NCBI GenBank assembly: GCA_964384675.1
Contig: CAYLNK010000006.1
Coordinates: 1 to 55,743 of the forward strand
Origin: CAYLNK01 sp964384675
Lineage (GTDB): Bacteria; Acidobacteriota; Thermoanaerobaculia; UBA5066
Reading direction: 5' to 3'
Length of the DNA: 55,743 nt
The position numbers were made by a program, and so were the translations under genes. Position 1 is the stretch's first letter; each line of letters opens with the position of its first letter. This document shows, piece by piece, positions 32,147 through 41,079 of the stretch. The notes below the pieces were generated by a model, which had not been told where the DNA came from, did not search any database, and saw nothing but the letters and a program-made list of their open reading frames with translations.

Positions 32147-34369
32147 CTAGACGCCGAGGACCTCGCGGATCTTCGCGACGAGATCGCGGCTCCGGAACGG
32201 CTTCTCCAGGAACCCGGCGCCGTCCGCGAAGATCTCCGGCTGGCGGACCCGGGCGTCGGAGTAGCCGCTCATGTAGACGACCTTCAGCCCGGGCCGCCGG
32301 ACCCTCGCCCTGGCGACGAGCTCGGGACCGCCGATCCCCGGCATCACGACGTCCGTCAGGAGGACGTGAACCACGGCCTGGGGACGATCCAGGAGCTCGA
32401 GGGCGCTCCGGGGGTCGGCCGCCTCGACGACCGCGTAGCCCTGCGCGCGGAGGACGGCGCCGGCGAGCCGCCGGAGCGACGGCTCGTCCTCCACCACGAG
32501 GATCGTCTCGCTCGCAGGGCCCGGGGCGGGGGTCGGAGTCGAGGTCACCGGCGCCTGGTCCCGGCTCTCCACCCGCGGGAAGTAGACCCGGAACGTGGAG
32601 CCGCGCCCCGGCTCGCTCTCGACGCGCACGTGGCCACCGCTCTGCTTCACGATGCCGTAGACCGTCGCGAGCCCCAGTCCGGTGCCCCGGCCCTGCTCCT
32701 TGGTCGTGAAGAACGGCTCGAAGAGGTGGGCCATCGTCGCCGCGTCCATCCCGGTGCCGGTGTCGTGGACGGCGAGCATCACGTGGGCGCCCGCCGGACC
32801 TCCCTCCGGAGACGTCTCGAGCGCCACGTCGCGCGTCTCGATCGTCACACGCCCGCCCGGCGCCATCGCGTCGCGGGCGTTGACGACCAGGTTCGCCAGG
32901 ACCTGCTCGATCTGGCCCGGGTCGGCCAGCACGAGCCCGAGCGCCGGGGAGAGGTCGCTGACGAGCTCGACCTCCTCGCCGATCAGGCGCCCGAGCATCG
33001 TGTGCATCTGCCGGACGACCTCGTTGAGGTCCAGGACCCGCGGCTCCAGGACCTGCCGGCGGCTGAAGGCCAGGAGCTGGCGGGTCAGGGAAGCGGCCCG
33101 CGCCCCCGCCCGCCCGATCTCGTCGAGCCCGTGGGTGAGCGCCTCGCCTCCACCGACTCCCTCCAGGCGGAGCAGCTCGACGTACCCGTTGATGACGGTG
33201 AGGAGGTTGTTGAAATCGTGGGCCACCCCGCCGGCGAGCTGGCCCACGGCCTCCATCTTCTGGGCGTGCCGGAGCTGCTCCTCGATCTTCTTCCGCTGGG
33301 TCAGGTCGCGAAGCGCCACCACGCGGACCGTGTGGTCGTGAAAGACGATGTCCCGGGGCTGGATCTCGACCTCCAGCCGCACCCCGTCACGGCGCTCGAG
33401 GGTCATCTCGTACGGCGCGTCCGAGATGGTGCGCAGCCGCTCGATCACCTGGGCGCGCCGGTCCGCCGGGACGAACTCGAGGACCGAATGCCCGATCACC
33501 GCCTCGCGCGGGAGCCCGATGATCTCCAGTGAGGCCCGGTTCGCCTCCAGGATCCGGCCCCCCTCGTGGATGAAGATCCCCTCCCAGGCGGCGTCCGAGA
33601 GAGCCCGGAACCGTGCCTCGCTCGTGCGCAGCGCCTCCTCGGTGGCGCGCCGCTCCGTGATGTCCTCGAACATCCCCTCCAGGACCGTCATCTTGCCGTC
33701 TGCGTCGCGGATGGCCCTGAGGTTCTCGCGCAGCCAGGCGACGCTCCCGTCCTTGCGCCGCAGCTGGATCTCGTGCCCGGCGACCTCGCCGCTCTTGGCC
33801 AGGGTCTCGATCCAAGCCGGGCGCGCGGACGGGTCGATCCAGAGCTGGGCGCCGATGTCGCGCACCTCCGCGATCATCTCCTCGGGCGAGGCGTACCCGA
33901 GCATCCGGGCCGCGGCCGGATTCACGGTGAGGTAGCGTCCTTCCGGGGTCGACTGGAAGATCCCCTCCAGGGCGTTCTCGAAAATGCCGCGATAGCGCCG
34001 CTCGCTCGAGCGCAGCGCCTCCTCCGCCTCGTGCTGGGCGGACAGGTCCTGGACCGTCGTGACGTGGAAGAGCGGGGAGCCGGCGGCGTCCCTCACGACC
34101 TTCGTGGTGACGGCCGCCCGGATCGTCCGGCCGCCGCGGGTCGTGAAGCTCCGCTCGAACCGGCCTCTCGAGGCCACGTCCGATCCGGTCGCGAGGACAC
34201 CCGCCGGTATGGGGTCCGCCAAGGACAGCTCCCGGGGGAAGTCCCCGAGAGTGAAGCCGAACAGCTCGGCGAAGGCCGGATTCACGTCCAGCAGGCGGCC
34301 GTCCGGCGAGGTCAGCAGCAGCCCCACCGTGGCCTCGAGGAACGCTCGTCTGTAGAGGGACTCGGGCAT
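32147..34369 (-). CDS. Hybrid sensor histidine kinase: PAS x3 - HisKA - HATPase - receiver
   Basis: A soluble hybrid kinase of about 740 residues. Three PAS domains lie at about 5-115, 125-245 and 255-365 (FENALEGIFQSTPEGRYL marks the second). A HisKA box has AVGQLAGGVAHDFNNLLTVI with H384. The ATPase domain contains NLVVNARDAM, HDTGTGM and GTGLGLATVYGIV. A C-terminal receiver contains LLTDVVMPG with phospho-acceptor D673 and a conserved Lys in EKPF. It can therefore autophosphorylate and pass phosphate to its own receiver. There is no output domain and no response-regulator gene beside it. The start is taken at an ATG at 34369; a TTG at 34396 with GGAG upstream is possible. It is divergent from xdhD. 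Confidence 0.87.
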   Translation of the reverse strand: MPESLYRRAFLEATVGLLLTSPDGRLLDVNPAFAELFGFTLGDFPRELSLADPIPAGVLATGSDVASRGRFERSFTTRGGRTIRAAVTTKVVRDAAGSPLFHVTTVQDLSAQHEAEEALRSSERRYRGIFENALEGIFQSTPEGRYLTVNPAAARMLGYASPEEMIAEVRDIGAQLWIDPSARPAWIETLAKSGEVAGHEIQLRRKDGSVAWLRENLRAIRDADGKMTVLEGMFEDITERRATEEALRTSEARFRALSDAAWEGIFIHEGGRILEANRASLEIIGLPREAVIGHSVLEFVPADRRAQVIERLRTISDAPYEMTLERRDGVRLEVEIQPRDIVFHDHTVRVVALRDLTQRKKIEEQLRHAQKMEAVGQLAGGVAHDFNNLLTVINGYVELLRLEGVGGGEALTHGLDEIGRAGARAASLTRQLLAFSRRQVLEPRVLDLNEVVRQMHTMLGRLIGEEVELVSDLSPALGLVLADPGQIEQVLANLVVNARDAMAPGGRVTIETRDVALETSPEGGPAGAHVMLAVHDTGTGMDAATMAHLFEPFFTTKEQGRGTGLGLATVYGIVKQSGGHVRVESEPGRGSTFRVYFPRVESRDQAPVTSTPTPAPGPASETILVVEDEPSLRRLAGAVLRAQGYAVVEAADPRSALELLDRPQAVVHVLLTDVVMPGIGGPELVARARVRRPGLKVVYMSGYSDARVRQPEIFADGAGFLEKPFRSRDLVAKIREVLGV

Positions 34370-34486
34370 TCCCGGAGGAACGGGATCGGACGTCAATGAG
34401 CGCGTCTCCGGTGTGCAGTTTACTGCGCTCCCGAGGTCGCCTGATGCGCCTGTACTACGACGCCGGAGCCGTCCTCTTGCGATGCT

Positions 34487-34499
34487 CTCCTCCGAGGAG
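34487..34499 (+). promoter_or_regulatory. Self-complementary ribosome binding site of xdhD
   Basis: CTCCTC-C-GAGGAG is an exact inverted repeat whose right half is the GAGGAG ribosome binding site for the TTG start at 34505. A small hairpin with a loop of about five bases, or pairing between transcripts, could dampen initiation. Confidence 0.35.
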
Positions 34500-34504
34500 G
34501 CGGC

Positions 34505-37111
34505 TTGCAGATCGAGCTGCTGCTCAACGGACGGACCCGCGCGTTCGACGTCCCCGGCGACACGTCGCTCCTGACGCTGCTGCGCGACCACGCCTTCCTG
34601 ACGTCGCCCAAGGACGGCTGCGCGCCGCAGGGGCAGTGCGGCGCCTGCCTGGTGCTGGTCGACGGCCACCCGAAGACGGCCTGCGCGGTGCCGGCGCGCG
34701 CGGCGGCCGGGAAGAGCATCCTGACGCTCGAGGGAGTCGACGCCGCGGAGCGCGCGGTTTACGCGGAGGCGTTCGCCCGCACGGCCGGCGTGCAATGCGG
34801 CTTCTGCATTCCGGGAGTCACGCTCCGGATGAAGAGCGTGCTGGACGCAAACCCCGACCCGACCGACGAGGAGATCCGGCGCAAGCTCGACCCGCACCTC
34901 TGCCGCTGCACCGGCTACGTGAAGATCGTGGAGGCCTTTCACGTGGCCGCACGCCTGCGCCGGGGAGAAGCCCTGCCGCCCGTCGACGCCTCGGGGCGCG
35001 TCGGGACCAGCCTCGAGCGGTACCAGGCGCGCGAGCTCGCCCTGGGGGAACGCCCGTTCGTGGCGGACCTGTCGGCTCCCGGCATGCTGCACGGCGCGCT
35101 GACCCTCTCGCCGCACGCGCGGGCCCGCGTGGTCCGGATCGACACGTCGACGGCGGCCGGCCACCCCGGCGTCCTCGCCGTCGTGACGGCGCGCGACGTC
35201 CCCGGGAAGCGCCGGTACGGGATGATCGTGGAGGACTGGCCCGGCTTCGTGGCCGAGGGCGAGGAGACCCGCTACGTGGGCGACGTCGTGGCCGCGATCG
35301 CCGCGGTCGACGTCCCGACCGCGCGGGCCGCGGCCGCCCAGGTCCAGGTGACGTACGAGGTCCTCCCCGCCCTGACCGACCCGGAGCACGCGCTCGACTG
35401 GGACGCCCCGCCGGTCGGCCCCTCCGGGAACGAGCTCTCCCGCACCGTCATCCGCCACGGCGACGTGGCAGCCGCGCTCGCCGCCTCCGCGCACGTCGTC
35501 GAGGGGACGTGGCGCACCCAGCGGATCGAGCACCTCTTCCTCGAGCCGGAGGCGTGCCTCGCGATCCCCGGAGACGTCCAGCCCGGCGGCCCGGCGAAGG
35601 TGAGCCTCTACACCCAGGGCCAGGGGATCTTCGACGACCGCCGCCAGGTGGCGTCGTTCCTGGGCCTCGCGCCCGAGGACGTCCACGTGATCCTGGTCCC
35701 GAACGGAGGCGCGTTCGGCGGCAAGGAGGACCTCTCGATCCAGGCGCAGACCGCGCTCCTCGCGACCGTGACGGGCCGTCCGGTGAAGCTCGTCCTGACG
35801 CGTGAGGAGTCGATCCGGATCCACCCGAAGCGGCATCCGATCACCCTTCGCTACCGCGTCGGCTGCGACGCCCAAGGCCACCTGACCGCGGTGAAGGCCC
35901 GCCTCCTGGGCGACTCCGGCGCGTACGCGTCGTGCGGGATGAAGGTGCTGGAGCGGGCGGCGGGACACGCGGCCGGTCCGTACCGCTGCGCCAACATCGA
36001 CGTCGAGGCGGTCGCGGTCTACACGAACAACCCGCCGTGCGGGGCGATGCGCGGCTTCGGCGCGAACCAGGCCCACTTCGCGATGGAGGGGGCGCTCGAC
36101 CTGCTGGCCGAACGGTGCGGCCTGGACGGCTGGGAGATGAGGTGGCGGAACGCGCTCGAGGCCGGCGACGACTGGTCGTCGGGCCAGCGTCTCGAGGCGT
36201 CGGTGGGGCTCAAGCAGACGCTCCTCGCGGTGAAGGACGCCTACTACGCCCATCCGGGGCGCGCCGGGATCGCCTGCGGGATGAAGAACACCGGGCTCGG
36301 GAACGGGGCGGTGGAATGGGGCCGCGCACGCCTCGTGGTCGAGGACGACGGCGCCGTCACGATCTACAACGGCTTCACCGAGATGGGGCAGGGGCTCCTG
36401 ACCGTCCTCGTCCAGTTCGCGTGCGAGGCGACGGGGCTGCCACCCGCGACGTTCCGCGCGCGCGTCGACACCCGCTTCCCGCTCGAGGCCGGTCAGACCA
36501 CCGGCTCGCGGGCGACGTACTTCGGAGGGCGCGCGGTGCTCGACGCCGCGCGCAAGCTGCGCGCCGACCTGGACGCCGGGCGGACGCTGGCGGAGCTTCG
36601 CGGCACGACGTACGTGGGAGAGATCCGCCAGGCCGACACGACGAAGGTCGGCCACGAGCCGCCGCCCGGACAGCCGATGAAGCTGCACGACGCGTTCGGC
36701 TTCGCGACCCAGGTCGTGATCCTGGACGACGCCGGGCGCGTGGCGAAGGTGGTCGCCGCGCACGACGTCGGCCGCGCCGTGAACCCGAAGCTGTGCGAGG
36801 GGCAGCTCGAAGGGGCGATCCAGATGGGGCTCGGCTATGCGCTGCGCGAGGAGCTGCCGTGCGTGGACGGGATGCCCGTCTCGTTCCGGCTCCGCGACAT
36901 CGGCGTCCTCCGCGCCCGGGACATGCCCGAGGTGGAGGTGATCCTGGTGGAGGACCCGCAGCCGGACGGCCCGCTCGGGGCGAAAGGGGTCGGCGAGATC
37001 GGGCTCGTGCCGACGGCTCCGGCCGTCGCATCCGCGCTCTACGCCTTCGACGGGATCCGCCGCTACACCCTCCCGATGAAGGAGTCCCCGGCGGGGAGGG
37101 CGCTCCATTAG
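34505..37111 (+). CDS. xdhD: XdhD/selenium-dependent-type xanthine dehydrogenase (2Fe-2S plus Mo domains)
   Basis: An 868-residue molybdenum hydroxylase starting at a TTG at 34505. Residues about 1-155 hold both 2Fe-2S sites: DGCAPQGQCGACLVL with a further Cys, then GVQCGFCIPG and CRCTGYVKIVEA. From about 175 to the end is the Mo-cofactor part, with GAFGGKEDLS, RGFGANQAHFAMEG, QGLLTVLVQF and the active-site Glu in KGVGEIGL. There is no FAD domain, so electrons must leave through a partner. This two-domain fusion is the form found in anaerobic purine clusters of E. coli (XdhD) and clostridia, where the Mo centre may carry labile selenium. There is no in-frame TGA. Its stop overlaps the putative ATT start of the next gene. 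Confidence 0.88.
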   Translation: MQIELLLNGRTRAFDVPGDTSLLTLLRDHAFLTSPKDGCAPQGQCGACLVLVDGHPKTACAVPARAAAGKSILTLEGVDAAERAVYAEAFARTAGVQCGFCIPGVTLRMKSVLDANPDPTDEEIRRKLDPHLCRCTGYVKIVEAFHVAARLRRGEALPPVDASGRVGTSLERYQARELALGERPFVADLSAPGMLHGALTLSPHARARVVRIDTSTAAGHPGVLAVVTARDVPGKRRYGMIVEDWPGFVAEGEETRYVGDVVAAIAAVDVPTARAAAAQVQVTYEVLPALTDPEHALDWDAPPVGPSGNELSRTVIRHGDVAAALAASAHVVEGTWRTQRIEHLFLEPEACLAIPGDVQPGGPAKVSLYTQGQGIFDDRRQVASFLGLAPEDVHVILVPNGGAFGGKEDLSIQAQTALLATVTGRPVKLVLTREESIRIHPKRHPITLRYRVGCDAQGHLTAVKARLLGDSGAYASCGMKVLERAAGHAAGPYRCANIDVEAVAVYTNNPPCGAMRGFGANQAHFAMEGALDLLAERCGLDGWEMRWRNALEAGDDWSSGQRLEASVGLKQTLLAVKDAYYAHPGRAGIACGMKNTGLGNGAVEWGRARLVVEDDGAVTIYNGFTEMGQGLLTVLVQFACEATGLPPATFRARVDTRFPLEAGQTTGSRATYFGGRAVLDAARKLRADLDAGRTLAELRGTTYVGEIRQADTTKVGHEPPPGQPMKLHDAFGFATQVVILDDAGRVAKVVAAHDVGRAVNPKLCEGQLEGAIQMGLGYALREELPCVDGMPVSFRLRDIGVLRARDMPEVEVILVEDPQPDGPLGAKGVGEIGLVPTAPAVASALYAFDGIRRYTLPMKESPAGRALH

Positions 37112-38528
37112 CAACGTCACCGGCCTCCGCTGCGTCCTGTGCGGGACGGTCCACGCGCCCGCAGACGTGGAGTACACCTGTCCGCGCTGCGGGATCGACG
37201 GGATCCTGGACGTCGAGTACGACCACGACCGCGTGGCGCGGATCCTCTCCTCCGCCTCGCTCGCCGCCGACCACGACTTCTCCATCTGGCGCTACCGGGC
37301 GCTGCTCCCGATCGACGACGGCGACGTGCTCCCCCGGCTCCAGGTGGGCTGGACGCCCGTCGTGGCGGCCCCGGCGCTGGCGGCGGAGCTCGGCCTCGGC
37401 GCCCTCCACGTGAAGGACGAGGGGCGCAACCCGACGGCGTCCTTCAAGGACCGGGCGAGCGCCGTCGGCGTGACGCGCGCCCGCGCGCTCGGCCGGCGCA
37501 CGATCACCTGCGCCTCCACCGGCAACGCCGCGACGTCGCTGGCCGGCTTCGCGGCCGAGGCCGGGATGAAGGCCGTCATCTTCGTTCCGGCCGCCGCGCC
37601 GGAGGCCAAGCTCGCGCAGCTCCTGGTCTACGGCGCGACGGTCTTCGCGGTCGAGGGCACGTACGAGGACGCCTTCCGCACCTGCCAGGAGGCCGTCCGC
37701 GCGTTCGGCTTCTACGACCGGAGCTGCGCGATCAACCCGTACCTCGTGGAGGGGAAGAAGACGTGCGGCCTCGAGATCGCCGAGCAGACGAAGGACGCCG
37801 TACCCGACGTCGTCACGATCGCGCTCGGCGACGGCTGCACGACGGCCGGCATCTGGAAGGGCCTCGTCGAGATGCATCGCCACGGCGTGATCGACCGGCT
37901 CCCCCGGATCCTCGCGGTGCAGGCCGACGGCGCCGCTCCCCTCGCCCGGGCGTTCGCGCGCGGCGACGAGCGGATCGAGGTGCAGCCCGACGCATCGACG
38001 CTGGCCGACTCGATCGACGTCGGCGCGCCGAAGAACGGGATCAAGGCGCTTCGCGCCGTGCGCGCCTCCGGCGGCTCGGTCGTCACCGTGAACGACCAGG
38101 CGATCCTCTCGTGGATTCCCCGCCTCGCCCGCGCAACCGGCGTCTTCGCCGAGCCGACCGGCGTCGCGGCGCTGGCGGGCCTCGAGGTGGCGCTCGCGAA
38201 GGGCGTCGTGTCACGCGGCGAGCGGGTCCTCCACGTCGCCACCGGGAACGGCCTGAAGGACGTGCGGGGCGCGCTCCGGTCGGTCAGTCCCGCCCACCGC
38301 ATCCCCCCGTCGCTCGAAGCGGTGCGCGCCGCGCTGGGAGCCATCTCGGGAGTGGGAGGGGCCGCAGGCCGTGGCAGCGGCCGAGGGGAGGGGGATGACC
38401 CGCCGCCGTGGGTGAGCGGGTCGGGGACAACCGGAGCCGAAGGCGCAGGTCTGTGGAGTCGCGCTGCCTGGCAGCGCGACTCACTCACCCGCGTGACGGG
38501 TTCCCCCATCCAGAAGGAGTCGTCATGA
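37107..38528 (+). CDS. Threonine synthase-like PLP enzyme, probable ATT start
   Basis: A fold-type-II PLP enzyme of about 473 residues. The N-terminal zinc knuckle CVLCG...CPRCG lies upstream of the first ordinary start (GTG at 37167). The only plausible initiator that keeps it is ATT at 37107, six bases after GGGGAGGG and overlapping the xdhD stop. Catalytic K114 lies in PTASFKDRAS, and the phosphate loop is STGNAATSLAG. Threonine synthase converts phosphohomoserine to threonine; in this operon it may instead act on a purine-derived amino acid. The last 60 or so residues are low-complexity and are encoded by an inverted-repeat element. Its TGA overlaps the next ATG as ATGA. Confidence 0.8.
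   Translation: MSNVTGLRCVLCGTVHAPADVEYTCPRCGIDGILDVEYDHDRVARILSSASLAADHDFSIWRYRALLPIDDGDVLPRLQVGWTPVVAAPALAAELGLGALHVKDEGRNPTASFKDRASAVGVTRARALGRRTITCASTGNAATSLAGFAAEAGMKAVIFVPAAAPEAKLAQLLVYGATVFAVEGTYEDAFRTCQEAVRAFGFYDRSCAINPYLVEGKKTCGLEIAEQTKDAVPDVVTIALGDGCTTAGIWKGLVEMHRHGVIDRLPRILAVQADGAAPLARAFARGDERIEVQPDASTLADSIDVGAPKNGIKALRAVRASGGSVVTVNDQAILSWIPRLARATGVFAEPTGVAALAGLEVALAKGVVSRGERVLHVATGNGLKDVRGALRSVSPAHRIPPSLEAVRAALGAISGVGGAAGRGSGRGEGDDPPPWVSGSGTTGAEGAGLWSRAAWQRDSLTRVTGSPIQKESS
38387..38511. repeat. Imperfect inverted-repeat element inside the purine operon
   Basis: The left arm 38387-38423 and the right arm 38477-38511 align as imperfect inverted repeats (GGAGGGGGATGACCCG against the complement of CGGGTTCCCCCATCC). 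A perfect 13-base inverted pair, 38456-38468 and 38470-38482 (GAGTCGCGCTGCC and its complement), is nested near the right end. The element lies within the 3' end of the threonine-synthase-like frame and stops just before the AGAAGGAG of the next gene. It may be a MITE/REP-like insertion or a structured intercistronic RNA. Confidence 0.6.
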
Positions 38529-39877
38529 TCCACGGTCCCACCTACGCCGAGATGCGCGATCCGTCGAAGGTCGCCTCGGCGGTCCGCGAGCGGGCCCTCC
38601 GCGCGTACGCCGAGGCGCCTCTCGACCCGGTGAACCTCTTCAACATCACCTGGAGGGACCCGGCCGGCCGCGTCCGCGCGGTGCGCGTGCCGGAGGCGCT
38701 CACCGGGGTGGAGGCGCCGATCGTCCTCCTCTACGCCAAGGACTTCCCGACCGGCGCGCACAAGGTGGGGGCCACGTACTCGGTCCTGATGGAGCACCAG
38801 CTCGCCGGCGACGTCCGTCCGGGCGAGAGCACGCTCGTCTGGCCGTCGACCGGCAACTACGGGATCGGCGGCTCGTGGGTCGGGCCGCGGATGGGCTACG
38901 AGTCGGTCGTCATCCTCCCGGAGGAGATGAGCGCCGAGCGGTTCGAGAAGATCGCCGGCTACGGGGCGCGGGCCATCAAGACCCCCGGCTGCGAGAGCAA
39001 CGTCAAGGAGATCTACGACGAGTGCAAGCGGCTGGCGAAGGACCCGCGCGTGCGGGTCATGAACCAGTTCCAGGAGATGGCCAACTACCGCTGGCACCAC
39101 CACGTGACCGGCGAGGCCGCGGCCGCGGCCGTCGCGCAGCTCGGAGCCGGCCGGCCCGCGGCGTTCGTCTCGGCGATGGGCTCGGCCGGGACGATCGCGG
39201 CCGGCGACTACCTGAAGACGAGGCACGGCGCGGCGATCGTGGGTCTCGAGCCGGTGCAGTGCCCCACGCTCATGAAGAACGGCTACGGCGGGCACGCCAT
39301 CGAGGGGATCGGCGACAAGCACGTCACCTGGATCCACCACGTCACCAACATGGACGGGATGATGGCGATCGACGACCAGGAGTGCCTCGAGGGGCTCCAG
39401 CTCCTGTCCGACCCGGTCGGGACCGAGTATCTGTCGGGCCCGGGCGGCCTCGGGGAGGCGGCGGCCGGCCTGTCGAGCCTCATCGGGATCAGCGGCGTCT
39501 GCAACATCCTGGGTGCGATCAAGACCGCGCGCTGGCTCGGACTGACGCGGGACGACGCCGTGGTCACCATAGCGACCGACTCCCTCGACCGGTACCCGTC
39601 CGTGATGCGGCGCCTGACCGAGCGGAACGGCCCGCTCACCCGCGAGCGGGCGGAGGAGCGGCACGCCCGGATCTTCCGAGGCCAGAAGCTCGACTTCGTG
39701 CAGGAGGGGACGCGCGACGCCCGCGAGCGGTGGCACAACCTGAAGTACTTCACCTGGGTCGAGCAGCAGGGGAAGAGCGTCGCCGAGCTGGACGCCCAGC
39801 GCTCCGCCGCCTGGTGGCGCGACCAGGCGGACCTCGCCGAGGACGTCGACCGGCGGCTCCGGGAGGCCCGTGGCTGA
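38525..39877 (+). CDS. Fold-type-II PLP enzyme, cysteine synthase/TrpB-like
   Basis: A 450-residue protein with AGAAGGAG upstream of an ATG at 38525. The PLP lysine is K80 in PTGAHKVGATYS, recalling the GAHK of TrpB. The phosphate-binding loop is STGNYGIGG, with a second Gly-rich loop in SAMGSAGTIAAGDY. It lacks the KDES/NAFK signature of 2,3-diaminopropionate ammonia-lyase (YgeX), which normally belongs to this gene set, and shares no close motif with it. It may be a lyase or synthase acting on a 2,3-diaminopropionate-like intermediate, which is inference from the neighbours. The ssnA start overlaps its end by 8 bases. Confidence 0.8.
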   Translation: MIHGPTYAEMRDPSKVASAVRERALRAYAEAPLDPVNLFNITWRDPAGRVRAVRVPEALTGVEAPIVLLYAKDFPTGAHKVGATYSVLMEHQLAGDVRPGESTLVWPSTGNYGIGGSWVGPRMGYESVVILPEEMSAERFEKIAGYGARAIKTPGCESNVKEIYDECKRLAKDPRVRVMNQFQEMANYRWHHHVTGEAAAAAVAQLGAGRPAAFVSAMGSAGTIAAGDYLKTRHGAAIVGLEPVQCPTLMKNGYGGHAIEGIGDKHVTWIHHVTNMDGMMAIDDQECLEGLQLLSDPVGTEYLSGPGGLGEAAAGLSSLIGISGVCNILGAIKTARWLGLTRDDAVVTIATDSLDRYPSVMRRLTERNGPLTRERAEERHARIFRGQKLDFVQEGTRDARERWHNLKYFTWVEQQGKSVAELDAQRSAAWWRDQADLAEDVDRRLREARG

Positions 39878-41072
39878 GGCCGGAGGAACGCTCGTCACCG
39901 GCGGGACGATCGTCACGTTCGACCCGCCCTCGGTCGAGTCGCGCGACCTGGTGCTCGGCGCGTGGCCGCGCACCCGCATCGACGCCAGCGGGTGCGTCGT
40001 CTTCCCCGGCCTCGTGAACGCCCACACACACCTCTATTCCGGCCTCGCGCGCGGGATGCCGGCCCCCGACGGCGCGACCCTCACGTTCCGCGAGGTGCTC
40101 GAGAAGATCTGGTGGCGGCTCGACGCGGCGCTCGACGCCGACACGCTCCGCGCCTCCGCCGACGTCGCGCTGCTGGACGCCGCCCTTTCGGGCGTCACCG
40201 CGATGATCGACCACCACGAGTCACCGTCGTTCGTCGAGGGCTCGCTCGAGGTCCTGTTCCAGGCCGCCCGGGCGGTCGGCGTCTCTCTCTCGACCGGCTA
40301 CGGCGCCTCCGACCGGCACGGCCACGCGGCCGCGCTCCTGGGCCTGATGGAGTCGGACCGCGCGCTCGCCGCCGGGCGGCCCGCCACGCTCGCGCTCCAC
40401 GCCGGCTTCACGGTGGAGGACGAGACGCTGCAGGCGGCGTCCCGGATCGCACGCGAGCGCGACGCCTGGGTCCACGTCCACGCCGCCGAGGACCGCTGCG
40501 ACGACGGATCGTTCGGAAGGCTGGAGCGCGCCGGCCTGGTCGGCGAACGGACGATCCTGGCGCACGGCGTCCACCTGACCCGGGACGAGCGCGCGCGCGC
40601 GGCCGCGGCGGGAGCCACCGTCGTCCACTGCCCGCGGAGCAACCTGCAGAACGGGGTCGGCTACGCGGACGTCGCCTCCTTCCCGGGGCGGGTGGCGCTC
40701 GGCACCGACGGGATGGACGGCGACCTCCTGGCGGAGGCGAGGGTCGCTCACCTGCGCGCCCGCGAGGCGTACGGCCCGGCCGGCGGCTTCGACGCGCTCA
40801 GCCTCCTGGCCGGCAGCCAGCGCCTCGCCGACGAGCTGCTCGGCCCGCGTCCCGAGGACTGGGTGGTCGCGGCCTACGACCCGCCGGCGCCCCTCGACGC
40901 CGGGACGCTCGCGGGTCACCTCCTCTTCGGCCTCGGCGCGCGGCACGTGCGCGACGTGATCGCCCGCGGCCGTCCGATCGTGCGCCATCGCGAGCCGGTC
41001 TTCGTTCACGCGGCGGAGGTACATGCCCGGGCCCGCGAGGAGGCGGCCCGCCTCTACCGGCGGATGACGTGA
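39870..41072 (+). CDS. ssnA: SsnA-type amidohydrolase
   Basis: A 400-residue metal-dependent hydrolase of the cytosine deaminase/chlorohydrolase superfamily. It has the N-terminal metal motif NAHTHLYSGLARGMPAP, a second His in LALHAGFTV, VHVHAAED, AHGVHLT with the following region VVHCPRSNLQNGVGY, and the catalytic Asp in ALGTDGMDGD. SsnA is a fixed member of the anaerobic uric acid/purine cluster, where it is thought to open or deaminate a ring intermediate. It starts at a GTG at 39870 inside the upstream gene's last codons. It is slightly shorter than the E. coli protein (about 440 residues). Confidence 0.85.
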   Translation: MAEAGGTLVTGGTIVTFDPPSVESRDLVLGAWPRTRIDASGCVVFPGLVNAHTHLYSGLARGMPAPDGATLTFREVLEKIWWRLDAALDADTLRASADVALLDAALSGVTAMIDHHESPSFVEGSLEVLFQAARAVGVSLSTGYGASDRHGHAAALLGLMESDRALAAGRPATLALHAGFTVEDETLQAASRIARERDAWVHVHAAEDRCDDGSFGRLERAGLVGERTILAHGVHLTRDERARAAAAGATVVHCPRSNLQNGVGYADVASFPGRVALGTDGMDGDLLAEARVAHLRAREAYGPAGGFDALSLLAGSQRLADELLGPRPEDWVVAAYDPPAPLDAGTLAGHLLFGLGARHVRDVIARGRPIVRHREPVFVHAAEVHARAREEAARLYRRMT

Positions 41073-41079
41073 GGAGAAC

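Noticed and set aside
34505..37111. Selenocysteine in the selenium-type xanthine dehydrogenase
   Set aside because: No in-frame TGA is present; in this enzyme class selenium is a labile Mo-centre ligand, not an encoded residue.
38525..39877. Calling this gene ygeX (diaminopropionate ammonia-lyase)
   Set aside because: The PLP lysine context is GAHKVGA rather than the NAFK context of YgeX, and flanking motifs differ.
37712..40027. Open frame of 771 codons on the - strand
   Set aside because: Antisense to two PLP enzyme genes with conserved active sites; no protein-like motifs.
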